A DNA stretch of 64,000 nt from Gnetum montanum (GCA_015680685.1 MNCI01023353.1:79826-143825), one strand, 5' to 3'; shown: positions 21,119-34,275, counted from the stretch's first letter. The notes: a model not told the origin generated them from the sequence alone. Numbers and translations: made by a program.

Positions 21119-24100
21119 ATGGCACTGAAGACCAAAGGTGAGAATCGATCAAGTACAGGAAAGCTTGGGGCGAATTTTGAAGGTGTGAGTCAAAAATTGG
21201 GAGGCTACACCACTCACCTAGTAACTCATTCCTTACTTTCCTTGTTGGGTTATTTTCACTATTGTGGTATCATAATTTGTATTTGTTTCAAAGATGTGCA
21301 CTGTGCTAGGTATCAATACCTGCCTATGCTAATTATGCTAGTGGAGTTTGTAATATTACTCCTGTCACCATTAACAGAGACAAACCTTGCATTGTCGTAA
21401 GGGTTTGGACAGTCTTGAGGAATATTGTACAAACACAATATATAACTAGTTAGGAGTCTAGGTATTGTGCCCTTGCATAGTGCAAGTGGGGTTTCGTTGC
21501 CTTGCCCATAATGGTTTCATGTTACACTGGGGTAATATGCGGTGTTACCTTTATCACTATTTTTAGAGATAGACCTTGCACCATCACAAGGGTTTGGGTG
21601 GTTTTTGTAATGCATTTCTAGCGTAACATGCAATTTTCTAGGAGTCAAGGTAATGAAAACCTCGGTGTTGCATAATGGATTCTTGTGAGCCCTTTTTGAT
21701 TTGTTTGGTTCTGACATTGTTAGTATGTCTAAACTATTTTTCTAATGGTAGTGCGCTTTATTGTAAAGGATTACGTTAAGGCCTGTCCTGATCATCTTGG
21801 ACATTGTAGGCATTTTGTGTTGTTTACATGTTCCGATGGCTAATGTTCCTCCTTCCCATGCTTGCGTAGGGGGAGAGATAGTTTGGTTTTAGCAAGGTGC
21901 ATGGAAGTCTCTGCAATTTCTATTGCGTAACTTTACCATAATTATTTGGTCACATTTGTCGGTTGAAATGGCTGACATTATCCTGAAAATGTTTCTGGTG
22001 GACAGGTCAAGTGAGGTCATAGGTGGGAGGGATCGCAAATATTGCATCAAGGGTTTGACGTATTTATCTTGGATCTAGGAGATGCCTAGGTTTAACTATT
22101 ATCATACCTACAACACGTTGTTCGTAGCTCTCCATCTCATGACCTATTTTTAGAATCCACTTGGCCTCGTGTACTATGTTGGCAGGTAAGTGTTTTCAAG
22201 CTGTTATGATGTGCTAACTATTGTCTAATTTTGCATTAGGTATAAACAATTGTCTATGTTTTGGGACATAGGTTTTTTATCAATGAAGATGGTCTCCAAG
22301 GTGATATGACCATGTTATCTCTGGCTGAAATAGCCATAAAGGAACTCACTTCCATTGGCAATGTATGCGCTGGTGTCTTGGGACAACTAGGATTTGAAAT
22401 CCAACACTACCCTATCTGGTACATCAAATTATTTTCCAAATGTAGAGACTCTAGATGGCTGGATAAGGAGTGGACTTTGGATCATCCCATCACCATTTAC
22501 AACATGCAGGAGAACATTCCACTATTTTCCTTGCCCTTTGGACGCTGTAAATTACGCTACGGTGATTAGCTGTGTGACCCTATGGAATGAAAATAGTGCA
22601 TAATATTTTATTATTTTGCTATTTATTCTAACCTATTATTTTATATTCATAGTTAAGGAATTGTGGGAGGTCACAATGATAGCTTCTGGGCATGAGGCAG
22701 CTAGTCTCTTTTTCTATTATGGTGACATAAAAGAAGTGCAATGTTGACATAAAAGAAGTGCACAGAGTAGCCCCGGCTGCCATAACCAATAACCTCTAGG
22801 AAGCCAGACTAATGGAGCTATTTCTAGCTATAACCCCTAATGTCATAGTAGTCGAAATATTAGCTCTAGTCAACTCCTTCAGTGAAGAAGCCAAGTGTCT
22901 TTACATGCATGTGCATAACATACGTGTGAGTTTTGATATTAATGCTTAACTATTCGTTAACTTTTTTGGCATTCCTTCTGATGGTCTTCCGGTGGAAGAA
23001 AGGTCAAAGAGAGGTTCTAAGAATTAGAAGGACATAGAGGAGTGGCTAGGGGTCAAAAAAGAACCAAAAGGAATCCCCCCTGATAAAATCAAGCTAGAGG
23101 TGGCTAATACCATTTATCCCCTCTTCTGAGCTCACACTTTCCCCAAGTTACTCTCCCAGGGAAGAATCCTTGGCATAGAGAAAGCTTGGATCATATAGGA
23201 GGTTATGGAGGAGGGGACATGGTATAATTGGGCCAGTTACCTTGTTGAAGGCCTGCAGGCTGAAATGGTCAAGCTTTGCAAGAAGCTTGAATCTCGTATC
23301 AATGTACATTTTACCTTTTCCATAGCTTTCTTTCAACATTTTTCTGATTTCTTGGTGGTTCACAGGGATGGAGTTTGGGTGCAGCAAGATCGTAACTAGA
23401 TTTTCAAACCATGGATTTCCCATGTCTTCCACACTGTTCAATCCCAAGATCCCCCTAAATGAATCGGGAAGTCTCTTTCAATAAGGAATAAGGATCAGGT
23501 GGTGCCTCCCATATGAGGCTAGGATAGCATGGGTGGAGTGCCCCCTTATTACACTAGTAGTGCATTGAAGGGGAAATTCTTGGTAGCATAAATAGTAGCT
23601 TCATCAGTGCAGCAAAACAAGCATCGTCTGGCTATGGAGTCTCTCGGCCTGACTGGTGAAGAGGAAAGAAAACTACGAATTAAGTTTCACAAGAGCCATT
23701 CCCCAGCTGGTAAGTAGAAGAATGTGTGATTAGTTTTCATAAATTACACTACGCATAGATGTCACTACATTGCATAGCACTTGTGAACAATAACTAAAGT
23801 TTTTTTTGATTAACTGTGATGTGTTTTGACAAAGAAAGGGAAAGATGTAGAGGAACTAACCCCTGAAACATGAGCCATAGTCTTGGTGTGTAAGGAAGGG
23901 GCCCTAGTTTTGGAAAAGGAGGGCCTATTAACAACTTAGGTAGTACACAGGGTCCTATGCCTGAAGGAGAGATGGGGGTAGACGATGTTGAGGCCCTTTT
24001 GGAAGAGCCGAAAAAAGAGGAGCGGTTCGTCACTGGTAAGTTTCCTAGAAGGGAAATTCTCCCGCTATTACCCCTGAGGTTTTGTTGAATTAGAGCTTTG

Positions 24101-25500
24101 TATTGTTGTAATGTCTTAATTGCTTTTGTCTACTATGCTATGTTTAACAAGTTTTATTTGCATAGTAGGCACTTCTAATAATAGTGGTGTACCTTTATCA
24201 GTAGCCCCAACCCAACATTGGGGTTAGACTCCTGAAAAATTCACCTTTATGGAGGGCATTGCGAATGATATGATTGGTCACTTAGAGTGTATCGATCTTG
24301 AGATTGGTATGTCACTGTTCTTATGCAAGAATTGTTAAAATTATGACATTACATTATTCTATTACGTCTAACTGCCATTTTTTTATGTTACAGTATCTTG
24401 CCTTAAATGGGATCCCAAAGAGCCCATTGACGTAGACATTGCCCTTGAACCCTCACCAAAGGCGACCAAAGTGCCACACAGTCTTTATGATGAGATGTGC
24501 AAATGTGTGTTGCACTCAGCCCATTCTCTATGGAGGTGTCAGAACATCAATGAAGAGCTTTGGAAGAGGTTGCAGAAAGCAGAAAAGAAGAAAATGACCT
24601 TGATTACTAGGGTTGAGGACCTTGAGTCCAAGAATGAATTTTTGCAAGCTCGAGACACCAATGATGAGAATTGGCAGATGATTATTGTTGACTATGCCTG
24701 TTATTGGATGGTCATTAGGAAAAACGTCCAAGCTAGTTGTGAGCTCATTGAACAACAGATGTAAATAGATCTCCTAGCATAGAAGAACCAAGACTAGAAG
24801 GATTTCAGTGAGAAGGTCCAGGAATGGAGGGAAGCACAGAAGGACCATAAGCATGTGTATAAGAAAGAATGTGCTACCTACCGCCAACATTAGAAAGATT
24901 CCACGGTCGAAGCACAATCCCTCCGGTTGTTCTTTGATGTCATCGGTGCTTCTGGAGCATATGAAAAGTTTCAAGAACAAGGCACAGTGCATGCCTCCCC
25001 TGAGTGAGAGATAACTCTCCATGATGGGGAGACTACTTTCCCTTCCTTCTTTCCTGAACTGCCCCGGTAGACTCTTGTAGAGAAAGGGATGGTGAAGGCT
25101 AGAACTAATCTAGGAGATGGCATTTGGACTGAGCTCACTGAAGACATGATCATGTGGCACCTATTAGTTAGCCTGGAACAAATTATTTTCGTGGCCAACG
25201 TAGGACCCTCATAGGTAAGCTATGTTATAGTTACATTATTCTTGCACATGATTTTGGTGGCAACACTAATGTTTCTTTCATGTAAAATCGTAGGGTCAAC
25301 ATGAAGAGGATCCTCATTAAGAGGAGCATGATGGAGATGATGGTCCTCATGAAGAGGATCCCCATGAGGAAGAGCCTCGTAGATAGGATTTCCTCCATGA
25401 AGAGACACCACCTAAAGAAAATCCTTATGAGGATGATCCACATGAGGTAGAAGTGTATTTGAATGATGTAGATGAAAGTGGTAACAAAGGGAATGTGTAG
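21119..25500 (+). pseudogene. Antisense cargo gene, copy B
   Basis: Plus strand, antisense to B. Exon 1 starts MALKTKGENRSSTGK. Exon 2 (about 21780-22185) is FCP1/HAD-like: LIILDIVGILCCLH, then FLLRNFTIIIWSHL, then LSWI and NTLFVALH, ending at donor GGCAG|GTAAG. Exon 3 (22272 on) starts FFINEDG and is open to 22569. Exon 4 (after 22652) has YYGDIKEVQ, MELFLAITP, NINF-type and GIPSDG segments, then NWASYLVEGLQAEMVKL. Later exons are acidic or coiled-coil-like (INEELWKRLQKAEKKKM, 24535-24620). The last exon carries an acidic DPHEE-type repeat and ends at 25500. Stops inside exons make it a pseudogene. The reading phase at the exon 2-3 junction equals that in C. Confidence 0.7.
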
Positions 25501-25619
25501 AGTGGCTATATTGGCCAAAAATTTTGTTGTAATGAAATGGAGTAAAGGATAACATTCTTTGATCAACATGATTGTAAAATAAAAGTTTTAATTTTTGACT
25601 TTATGAAGGGAAGTATATA

Positions 25620-25805
25620 ATCAGAAAGATCACACGTTTTAGGCCATGGCAGGCTGCTAATAGTTTAAGGCCATTTTAGGCTGGGCCATCGTATGCATAA
25701 AAGAACAAAATGAATTGTGAGTTTTAGGTCGTAGCAGGCCGTAACTAGTTTAAAGCCATTTCAGGCCATGACTAGTTTAAGGCGACTTGGGGCCATGGCA
25801 TATGA
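25620..25805 (-). repeat. Array a of B
   Basis: Four to five units such as TAGTTTAAGGCCATTTTAGG on the plus strand, between the end of the cargo (25500) and the end of the protease ORF (25904). It is the counterpart of 57249-57425 in C and 7505-7925 in A. Confidence 0.7.
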
Positions 25806-25903
25806 AAAAGTGTACCAGGAACCATGCGACAACAAAGAGCGTAAATTGCATAACAGTAAATTATGTGGATTGATATAACATGTCACGTTAACATATTCAT
25901 TTG

Positions 25904-26520
25904 CTAGCTCTGTAGTTGCTTCTTGATTCTTTTTAGTTTTGGTGATGCATATGGACGAGGAGGCTTATTACAACATTCCTCTACATGAACATCTTCTCCC
26001 TAGAAGGCTAGTTGAGCCCAAGTCAAGCTTTCATTGGCCATTGTATTGGCATGTTCAACTGTTGGGGTAGGGGTTTGATCTTCGAGGATTTCAATCTCCA
26101 AACCCTATTTCATTTCCACATTTTTAACCACTTGAGGGATCATCTTGTCACCATGGATGATCACTTCCCCTCCTATAGAGGGCAAGTGGATCTCTTGATG
26201 AATGGGTGATGAGACTGCCCTTAATTGAGCCAACCAAGACCTCCCTAAGATTAGGTTGAAACCAGGCATCTCCTCAACGATGATAAACGTTGCGTTTGTG
26301 GGGAATTGATCCCCTACTACAAAGTTAATGTGCATAGTTCTTTTAAGTTACACTCGTGCCCCATTAAATAACCTCAAACATAATGTTATCGTGGGATTGA
26401 TCTAGTCGAGCAAACCTAGTTTGTCCACTATGGGAAACAAAATGACATTAGCAGTAGCCTCGTCACCTACATGTACTCTCTAGATCCTATATTGGCCAAC
26501 CCAGATAGTGATGAAACATA
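25904..26520 (-). pseudogene. Retropepsin-like protease (B)
   Basis: On the minus strand the active-site region reads VHVGDEATANVILF near 26475, a mutated form of the VDDGATTNV in A. It is followed by INFVVGDQFPTNATFIIVEE, PGFNLILGRSWLAQLR and the closing linker with IKKQLQS and a stop at 25904. The ILGRSWL motif is intact, but the catalytic Asp-x-Gly triplet is lost in this copy. Confidence 0.7.
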
Positions 26521-29290
26521 GGCACTGTTATCACCTGACCCTTTTGTGGGTCATCCTTAATGGACTCTTCATGAAATGTCAATTGGGTAGATTGTGGTTA
26601 TTTAGCGGTGGGGGAAATCATAATTCAATGGATTTCTTCTTCATCTGCTAGCAAGCTCTCATCCACGTGTATGGATGCTAACATGCGAACCATGGCTTCA
26701 CAATGCTTTTGTGATGTTATCATCAAGTCATAGAGGCTCAGCATTGTATTTTTCTATTTAAGAGCCTACTTAACTTGTGTAAAAGCATTGAGGAGATCAT
26801 GCCAAAAATCTGGTTGTTTGTTAACCTTCTCTTCCTCCATTTGTCCTAGGAGATGGATCTCTCAGGGAGGAACAATTTTTGTTGAGGGTTGTGTTTTCTT
26901 AGGCAGGGAGAAGATGGTCGTGTTTACATAACATTGTCTTGTTAGTGGAAGGTGGGAACAAGGGCACCGAGGCGAGGGGTGTAGGCTTAGGAAGCCCCAA
27001 TGTAAGGTTGTCCTTGGCTATGTTACCTATCATACGTCCTTCTCCTTTCTCGGTAGGTTGTGATTGGGGTGCTGACTTGGAGATTGACCCCTACATAGTG
27101 GGAGCAACTGACAGCCTTGGTACCCTGATGACAAAGGGTGCCCTAGGTGTGGAAGCAGGCTGGACCATGGCTTTACTAACAGTGGGCTACAGAATGAAGG
27201 CCTGAGATTGGACTCAGAGGATAAAAGGTCATTGCTGAGCCACACCCATCGATGTTGATGGGTTTTTCATCTAAGGTGGATAAGGAGGCATACATAACAC
27301 AAAGGGTTTCTTTGGTTATGCCTGGCCATCACCTTCCGCATTTGCTACGTTGATAGTATACCTTGCGTTATTTGCATTTAACGGGTCTTGGTACACATGC
27401 ATGGACTAGTTCCCTAGATAGACCAGACTACTACTTTCTAGGATCAATTTACCTTAGTCTATCATGCATTGAATGTCATCTTTCAATGCCCAGTAGTAAT
27501 CTGTGTCATGATCACACAATTGGCGGTAGTTGCAAAAATGATCCAGTATGAAATTCTTGGAAATTGATGGTTCATTAGGTAGGGCTAAGGAGGGATTCTT
27601 AAGTAGCTCATAGTGGTGTCTGTGGTGCTTCAGAGCCTCCTCAGACACCATCTTGTGTTTGATGTGGCTAGTTCCTAGTAGTTGCCTTAGAAGTTCTAAA
27701 GGCTTTACAAGTAGAGACATGTATTTTGAGTGATCTTTATGCTCAAAATTAGGTTTCAACTGTGGGGGTGCCTTAGGGACTGGTGCTGTTTCTTGATTGG
27801 TGTTGTTTGAGCTAGTTGTGGCATAAACAGACACCATAGATGCTTTTTTCTTGTTATTTTTCATTTTGGCCCCTTTGGCCATGGCTGCTACCATTGTTGT
27901 TGCAACTTTGCCCTTATCTTTGCTCTTGTTATGGGCATTTTTGTAAACCACATACGCTGGGTCTTTGCTAGCCTCTACCACGTCTTGATTGCTTTGAGTT
28001 GAAGTAAAGGCTTAGCTAAGGGAGTGGGGAGCAAGGTAATATAGTTTAGACTTAATAAAGTCATTAACTACCCCTTTGAAGATTGCCAACAGGTGGGCCT
28101 TTGCGATAGGTTCACGGATTTTATTCAAGATGACACTCCATTACTGTATGAACTTTTGAACTGGCTTGAGCAGCTCTCACTTAACTCCCATTAGTTGGTC
28201 CAATGTGACTTCTGGTTTTAGGTTGTACTTGAAACGAGTCACGAACTAAGTTAGTAGCTCTTCCAAAGTCGAGATGGAAGAGCGTGGAAGTGCATGATCC
28301 CAATCTAAAGCTTTACCCATTAGGGACATAGAAAAGTCATGGATGATGATATGTGGCCATTGTTATAGCAACAATGAATTTGATCTAAAGGTGACTAGAT
28401 GAGTGTTGGGATCGCCTTCCCCATTATATTTTGTAAAATGGGGAAGTGGCATCCTAGGTGGTAATGATAAGATGAGCATCATTGGGCTGATAGGATCATC
28501 ATGGTAGAAATCCATGACCTATATTGTATTAGAACCGAAAACCTTAAGGAATTTAACTTCCCTGGTAAGGATTTGAATAAGCTAGAAGGCTTGATCCAGA
28601 CCTGAGGATGAAGATGTTGATTGTGGGATAGCAGGGGAAGCCACAATGGATGGTGGGATTAGAGCAGTAGCAATCGTAACTATCACTGCAGGTGGTATCA
28701 CTTGTGTCCTCCACCACCTAGTAGGTGGTGTAGGTGGGATGACAACCATTGATTGCACCATAGGATATACTATTTGCATAGCTGGTGGTAAAGGGGATAG
28801 TACCGTAGATGGATTTACAGCTTGCGGGACCTAGTGTTGATGATGAGTGAGATGGGACATCTACGTAGGCAGTGCAATAGGGGGGTATGTATTTGGAGCC
28901 CACCAAGTGGTAGTGGTAGGTCTTGCCATTGATTGTCAAGGGTATGAAAGCACTAGATGAAGGAACAAATTCCTTCCCATTATAGTAGATGAACTCGTAT
29001 TCATGTTTTGCTTCGAGTTCCTATGGGTACATGGGCAGATTAGCTACAAGCTTAGAATAGAGGAAGTTGTAGTGTTCCATGCACTGAGTGTGTCCCTAAG
29101 GCTCTTTATTTTGGATCCTAAGAGATCGGCATGACCACACTAGACTAACCAGTGACTCAGCAATAGTAGGCATAACCTGCACCATCCAACGGCTTTACAA
29201 GGCTAGCAATGGTGATAGCAGTGGTCAGTATAGCCATTCTCTATGTAGCTAGAGGGTGATAATCATAGGGTTGAAGATCGAAAAGGCAAA
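26521..29290 (-). pseudogene. Gag (B)
   Basis: On the minus strand, an N-terminal conserved block EYEFIYYNGKEFVPSSSAF (about 29000-28945) is followed by a Pro/Thr/Ser linker. The capsid core has HFTKYNGEGDPNTHLVTF, GKALDWDHALP and FIKSKLYYLAP (28450-28030), then a Lys-rich linker. The open frame 27981-27454 ends in the knuckle-like NYRQLCDHDTDYYWALKDDI. Residues match Tat and Athila Gag proteins. Several frameshifts are present. An ATG near 29238 is a candidate start, not certain. Confidence 0.75.
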
Positions 29291-29492
29291 GGTGGGTTAA
29301 AGGTAGATATGGGCTTTCTATCCTGCTGGATTCCAAAGGAATCATCAGAGCGACCGATCTGTACCACATGATCACATAAACAACCATGGAGGTATTACAT
29401 TTACGTCAGTCAACAATGGGTACAGAAAGCTTATAGGACTACCCTTGAAATGAAAATCAAAGGTTTGGGCCATTCTTCTAGCGCGTTAAAAT
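29291..29492 (-). other. 5' leader and primer-site region of B
   Basis: Between gag and the 5' LTR. It contains the single leader block that is duplicated in T0. The primer site (29492-29470) reads ATTTTAACGCGCTAGAAG on the minus strand and is more decayed than in C. Confidence 0.5.
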
Positions 29493-30401
29493 TGTAATGA
29501 TAGAAAACGTCGATTGCTGGAAACACTAAAGGAATTTCCCCGTACACAATTTTAACCCTGGATCCACGTGAGGGCCATGTTGGAGAAAATGAATCTGATG
29601 TGCCCTGAACTATCTTGTCGATCAGATAGGGACTTACTTAGTAAACTTGTTAACGATCGTATAATGAGGCAATGAGTTGATGTGAAAATATATTATCAAT
29701 TTACGAGAAAACAAGGTCTGTTCCAAGATTGAATGTTGAAGGCAATGAAGGCAATGTAAAATATGCAGAATGATTGTAAAATTTAATGTAAACAAGACAC
29801 AGTGAATTGGATCTGGAATATGCACGATCCTAAGATCTAGGATCCATCTTATAAATAAATATGATGAATACAATGGGATTTACAAGTGGACTTCCGTTTG
29901 GACAAAGTATCTACCATCAGCAAGAAGCTACTTAGATATTAAACAAGCAAAGGCCAATCTACCTTGTTCACTAGACAAATATGGGCGCAATAGAGTCAGG
30001 CTCAAAGTAAGGTATTTGCTAACTTGGAATCTCTAGCGAAAAGATTCTCTCTATCATTGTCAATCTTTGCTAGAACAATTGAAAAATTGTCAACCCTTTG
30101 AGCATTGTCTGTTAGGGTATTTATAAGATTAGGGTTAGGAGAAGAACATGGTTTAGATGATGCATGTGTTGGGCCCACAAATACCATTGACCTAATGTGT
30201 TGTAGCTAAAGCTTGCAATGATATAGTATGCTACGCTCCAAAGCATAGTATAGCATAACCATCCTCATATTTAGCGTTGAAGGATCTTTGGATCTTCAGT
30301 AGTGAATTGTCCCATGACTACGCTATGATACATTAGGGAGCATATCATAGCGTAATGATTGCCATTGTTTGAATTTTATTATGCTTGTTGTCGTGATAAA
30401 T
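29493..30401 (-). repeat. 5' LTR of B, truncated
   Basis: The LTR starts TGTAATGATAG and aligns with 14565-15515 through the TATA box (30118-30125) and the palindrome region. Similarity to the 3' LTR stops abruptly near 30401, so about 290 bases of the LTR start (U3) are missing and D-related sequence follows. Confidence 0.85.
30118..30125 (-). promoter_or_regulatory. LTR TATA box (B, 5' LTR)
   Basis: TATAAATA on the minus strand, within the block CTTATAAATACCCTAACAG. Conserved with 15233-15240. Confidence 0.6.
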
Positions 30402-31285
30402 GAGGAGGCAAAAAAATTGAGAGGCAAAATTGGAGATGTTGGAAATTCTAAGAGAGGATAGAACCTACAATCCTTGGGCGCTTGGCACACCTGACTATTG
30501 GCATCCAAGCATTTCTCACATTCATCACATCACATCATTGCATCATCATGTTACATCACCCTAGGGCTAGGCGTTTGACATGCCATATACACGCAACTAC
30601 GCTTTGACTGATGCACATCTTTTCTAAGCAATACATCATTCTAATTTTGCCAACCAAACATTATTTCCATTTTCTATTTTATGTTCTATTTATATTTCTA
30701 CTTACATTTAGTTCACGTTCAGTTTATAGTTTACATTTTGCTTATGCTTCACATTCTTACGTCTTATGGCTCATGATTACATTTTATGTGCATTTACACA
30801 TTTTAAGACATCATTTATGATAACCCCAGTGCTAGCCATAGCTTACACTCAAGGAAGTCCTTGGTTGATTTGCGTGTAGACTATCCAAGGCACTCTACCT
30901 TTATTTACTTTTTCAGCTTTCCCTCAAGCGAAGGCAAAGTCAGCTATGCATGCCTGATGATCTCTTGGTGTCTATTTCCCTTCCAGCCTTACACCAACAC
31001 TTTAGGTAAGTACAATTTTTGGCACTACAAAGAGGGCTTGAACCATTTCTGTCTACATTTTTTATTAGCACTTAGTTAAAAATTTGGATGTTTTAGAGAG
31101 CATAACAAGTTCTCAAAGCATAGCAAGCTCCAACGTATCGAGTGTAGCATTAGAGTTGGACATTTTTAGCAGTTTTCACACTTAGCATCCATCCATTACA
31201 TACCTCAGGTGCATATCCATGGAGAACCATTAATTACTCCAACCCAACATGTTTAGGGTATTACCTCACAACCTGTGGCTGGGCA
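30402..31285. other. Sequence 5' of the D gag
   Basis: AT-rich, non-coding, with no match to the other LTRs in this window. It could be the U5 and leader of D's own LTR. I could not find a primer site. Confidence 0.3.
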
Positions 31286-33170
31286 GTGGGTTCCACTGGT
31301 AGTCTTAGTCACAAATACCATCCCACCACAACAAACATTAGTCCAACAACATATTTTTTCACAAATGATGCCACAATTGAGTCATTATCAATTACCATTA
31401 ACCCAAACTACCTATCTTCCTACCACCCAAGAATGGTAAAACACACAAAAAATGATGCACTCCTTGGCAAAGGAATTAAAACACCTTAAGACTTTGAAAA
31501 ATGAGGAAGTCAAAGTACTAGATTTCTATCAAGATGACCCAATTGACCCCTTAGTTTCACCTTTAACCTTGCCAAAGGGAGTCTTGTTACCTTAGCTGAT
31601 CAAGTATAATGGAGAGGGAGATCCAAATGCCCACCTACTGACATTCCAAACTGAAAGTCTTTTGCTTCAGGCATGGCCCCATGTAATTTTGCATGTGTTT
31701 GCTATGTCCTTAACAGGAAGAGCCTTAGACTGGTACTGAGCCTTACCCCATAGCTCTATATCTTCTTTGGAGGATTTTTTGCACCAATTTGTCACCCATT
31801 TCAAATACAATCTAAAAACTGAATCCACATTAGATAGCTTAATTCAAATTAAACAAACGCCTTTAGAGCTAGCACAAAAATTTATCCAAAGATGGAGTGC
31901 TACCCTGAATGAACTTCATGAACATATTCCTGAAACATATCTACTTACCATCCTTAAGGTAGCTGCAAATGACTTCATTAAATCAAAGCTTTAGTATCTA
32001 AAACCCCATACTTTGACCTAAGCATTCGCACAAATTAAGGACATAGAAGAAGCAGTGCAACCTAGCAATGACCCAGCTTATGTGGCCTACAAAAACCAAC
32101 ATACTCATAAGAAAAACACAACTGAGGAAACAGTAGCCGCAATCATAAAAGCAACAAACTGGGGTCCAATAGCTAAGCAACCTAAAGCCCCAGCTAACAA
32201 AGCTACCAACTTTTGTGCCAACTCACCTACATCGGCAAGGGCCACCCCAAGGCCCAACATTCAGCGTAAGGACCAGTCAAACTATACACCACTACCGATG
32301 CAACCCTCTCAACTATTGGAGCAACTCTTGAAAGTCAATAAAATCCAACACAAACATGTATCAGAGATTACCTACCAAAAACATGACAGGTACTATGAGC
32401 TACTAAGGAACCCCACCTTAGCAGTACCAAATGAGCGCCCAATCCCACAACATTTAAAACTAGACCAATACTGCCATTACCATCAAATGGCTAGTCATAG
32501 TATAGACAACTGTCATGCCTTGCAAGATGACCTGCAGGGAATGATAGAACAAGGCCAACTAGTGATTGACACAACAAGTCAAACCAACATAGATGATCCC
32601 TCTTATGTCATAAACTCAATTAGCATAGGTGGCAAGCCCAAATCTGTGCAAAAACCTTTTGTGATCCATGTGCCTCCTAGTAATGCAAGGATTCCCCTAG
32701 CCTCCACAAACAAGAGGCCTCCCTTTGTTATGAAGGTGCCACCCCAGGCACCCACAACACCCTTTGTGGTCAAGGCTCCACAATGTTCATCTGCTAAGAC
32801 ATTAAACTAGCATGATGCTACAACAAAAACTGCTAAGCAACCTTTTTTCATCGAGGTGCCACAATGTGATGGTCCCTCACCTACCCGAAGCCCAATAATG
32901 GGAAACATCTCAATCCCTCCTCCTTCAAGGGTTGATCCCACTAGCAACCCGGGTAAGCCCACCAAATGGGAATGCAAGCACCTCACAACTCCCATGGCTG
33001 AAGCAAAGGCCACAACTAGCAAACAACAACTGAATACTAGGGCCCCTACCCCCAAGCAAACCAAGCCTAAAAACCCCTCCCGAGAGGTCTGTCTCTCAAG
33101 CTTCATGGAGGAAGTCAAAGCCAACACAATAGCTAATGACAAAGACTTCGTAGCTGCACTAACCTAGGTA
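31286..33170 (+). pseudogene. Gag (D)
   Basis: The capsid core has LIKYNGEGDPNAHLLTFQ (about 31597-31650), GRALDWY (about 31720) and LEDFLHQFVTHFKYNLKTE (31770 on), then FIQRWSATLNELHEHIPE and FIKSKL. After a stop near 31994 the frame 32055-32810 is open. It holds a Lys/Thr-rich linker, LRNPTLAVPNERPIP and the knuckle-like YCHYHQMASHSIDNCHALQDDL (a Cys-His-His-Cys arrangement). A proline-rich linker with PFVIHVPP and PFVMKVPP repeats continues to 33167. Among the Gag copies this has the longest open stretch. It may start upstream of 31286. Confidence 0.8.
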
Positions 33171-34090
33171 AAGCAGACACTCAAGCAAAAGAATACAACA
33201 TTTAGCTTATACAACCTGGTCAAGACCTCACCTATTCACTACCAAGCATTGGCCCATGTCTTATCCTCCATTCCTATTATGGAGGACATCCCTACAAATG
33301 AGGCATCCATCCGTGCAATAATGTTGCCTCCCACACCACAAGAATTTGGTTCAACAAGCTTAGCCTTTCGTGATGATGCAGTTAGAGTCAACCCCAAATG
33401 AGGGGAAGTTACTATAGCTCCACTATCCATTAGCATTCATGTTGGGTAGTGCACCATCCGTAGAGTGCATGTTGATGATGCTGCAACAACGAATGTAGTC
33501 TTGTACTCCGTCATCGACAAGCTAGGCCTGGCAGATGAAATAAGGCAAACCAAAACCACATGTCTAAAATCCTTCAATGGATCACATGTCACAATCAAGG
33601 GTACAATCAACTTAGCCTTTGTAGCAGGAGAGAAATTCCCCATTAGCACGGATTTCACTATCATAGAGGAGATGCCATGTTTCAACATGATTCTAGGTAG
33701 GCCTTGGCTAGCTCAACTAAGGGCCATCTCCTTCCCATCCACCAAGAAATCCACCTTCCATACGAAGGTGGTCAAGTTATCATCCATTGTGATAATGTTT
33801 CCTCTTTGACTATCTATGACATAGACATGGTGCAAGTTTTGGAAAAAGAGTTTCTTAATGGTACACCTACGACAACCAATGCAATGCTTAAGCTTAACAC
33901 ACTCGAACAAGTCTTTGAAGCCAACAACCCCCCAAAGGATCCTAAACCTTGCATACATCCTGATCCATGCCTAGTTAGGAAGCAACTACATGACCAAGAC
34001 TCTTCCTTGGCTGAAAATGTGCTTGATGCTTACCTACCTTCTGCCTACCCCTTTGACATGAATTTTTTACTTTTGTTTACATGGCACTAG
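33171..34090 (+). pseudogene. Retropepsin-like protease (D)
   Basis: The active-site strand VHVDDAATTNVVLYSVIDKL lies at about 33468-33530 and is followed by a well-preserved frame to 33760: GTINLAFVAGEKFPISTDF, IEEMPCFNMILGRPWLAQLR. The Asp-x-Gly triplet is DDA here and DDG in A and C. A frameshift near 33760 moves the C-terminal part to another frame (33704-34090), ending in LVRKQLHDQ, the equivalent of the IKKQL linker. Confidence 0.75.
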
Positions 34091-34189
34091 CCTATGCATT
34101 TACATTTTTCCTGCTCACTTAGATCACGCATTTTGCTTTGTTTACACATTTGTCAACTCATTTTACACATTGCATTTGAAAAACATCAA

Positions 34190-34275
34190 ACATAAAAACA
34201 TAAAAATACAAAAACACATGGCCCAAAAAGGCCTTAAACTAGCATTCGGCATAGAATGGCCTAAAATTATCACCT
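34190..34275 (+). repeat. Short array a of D
   Basis: Two units: ATGGCCCAAAAAGGCCTTAA followed by ACTAGC, then GAATGGCCTAAAATTATC. They sit directly after the protease ORF, as array a does in A, B and C, but no cargo follows. Confidence 0.6.

Larger units (their letters stand above)
14565..30401 (-). mobile_element. B: minus-strand Tat-like element nested in A
   Basis: This copy is nearly complete. On the minus strand it has a partial 5' LTR (30401-29493), leader, gag, protease, array a, antisense cargo (plus strand), RT, RNase H, second RNase H, integrase (with an assembly gap), array c, antisense ORF 2, polypurine tract and 3' LTR (15810-14565). It interrupts the RT of A. The left flank is ATCGA. 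The matching right duplication is not visible because the 5' LTR is broken at 30401. Confidence 0.85.

Noticed and set aside
28646-28834. Plus-strand frames in the Gag linker of B
   Set aside because: Low-complexity Thr/Pro/Ser linker on the minus strand gives open frames on both strands, and they are not conserved in C.
31286-34090. D as a separate host gag-derived (domesticated) gene
   Set aside because: It has long open stretches, but it lies within polypurine tract and LTR context and carries frameshifts at 31994 and about 33760.
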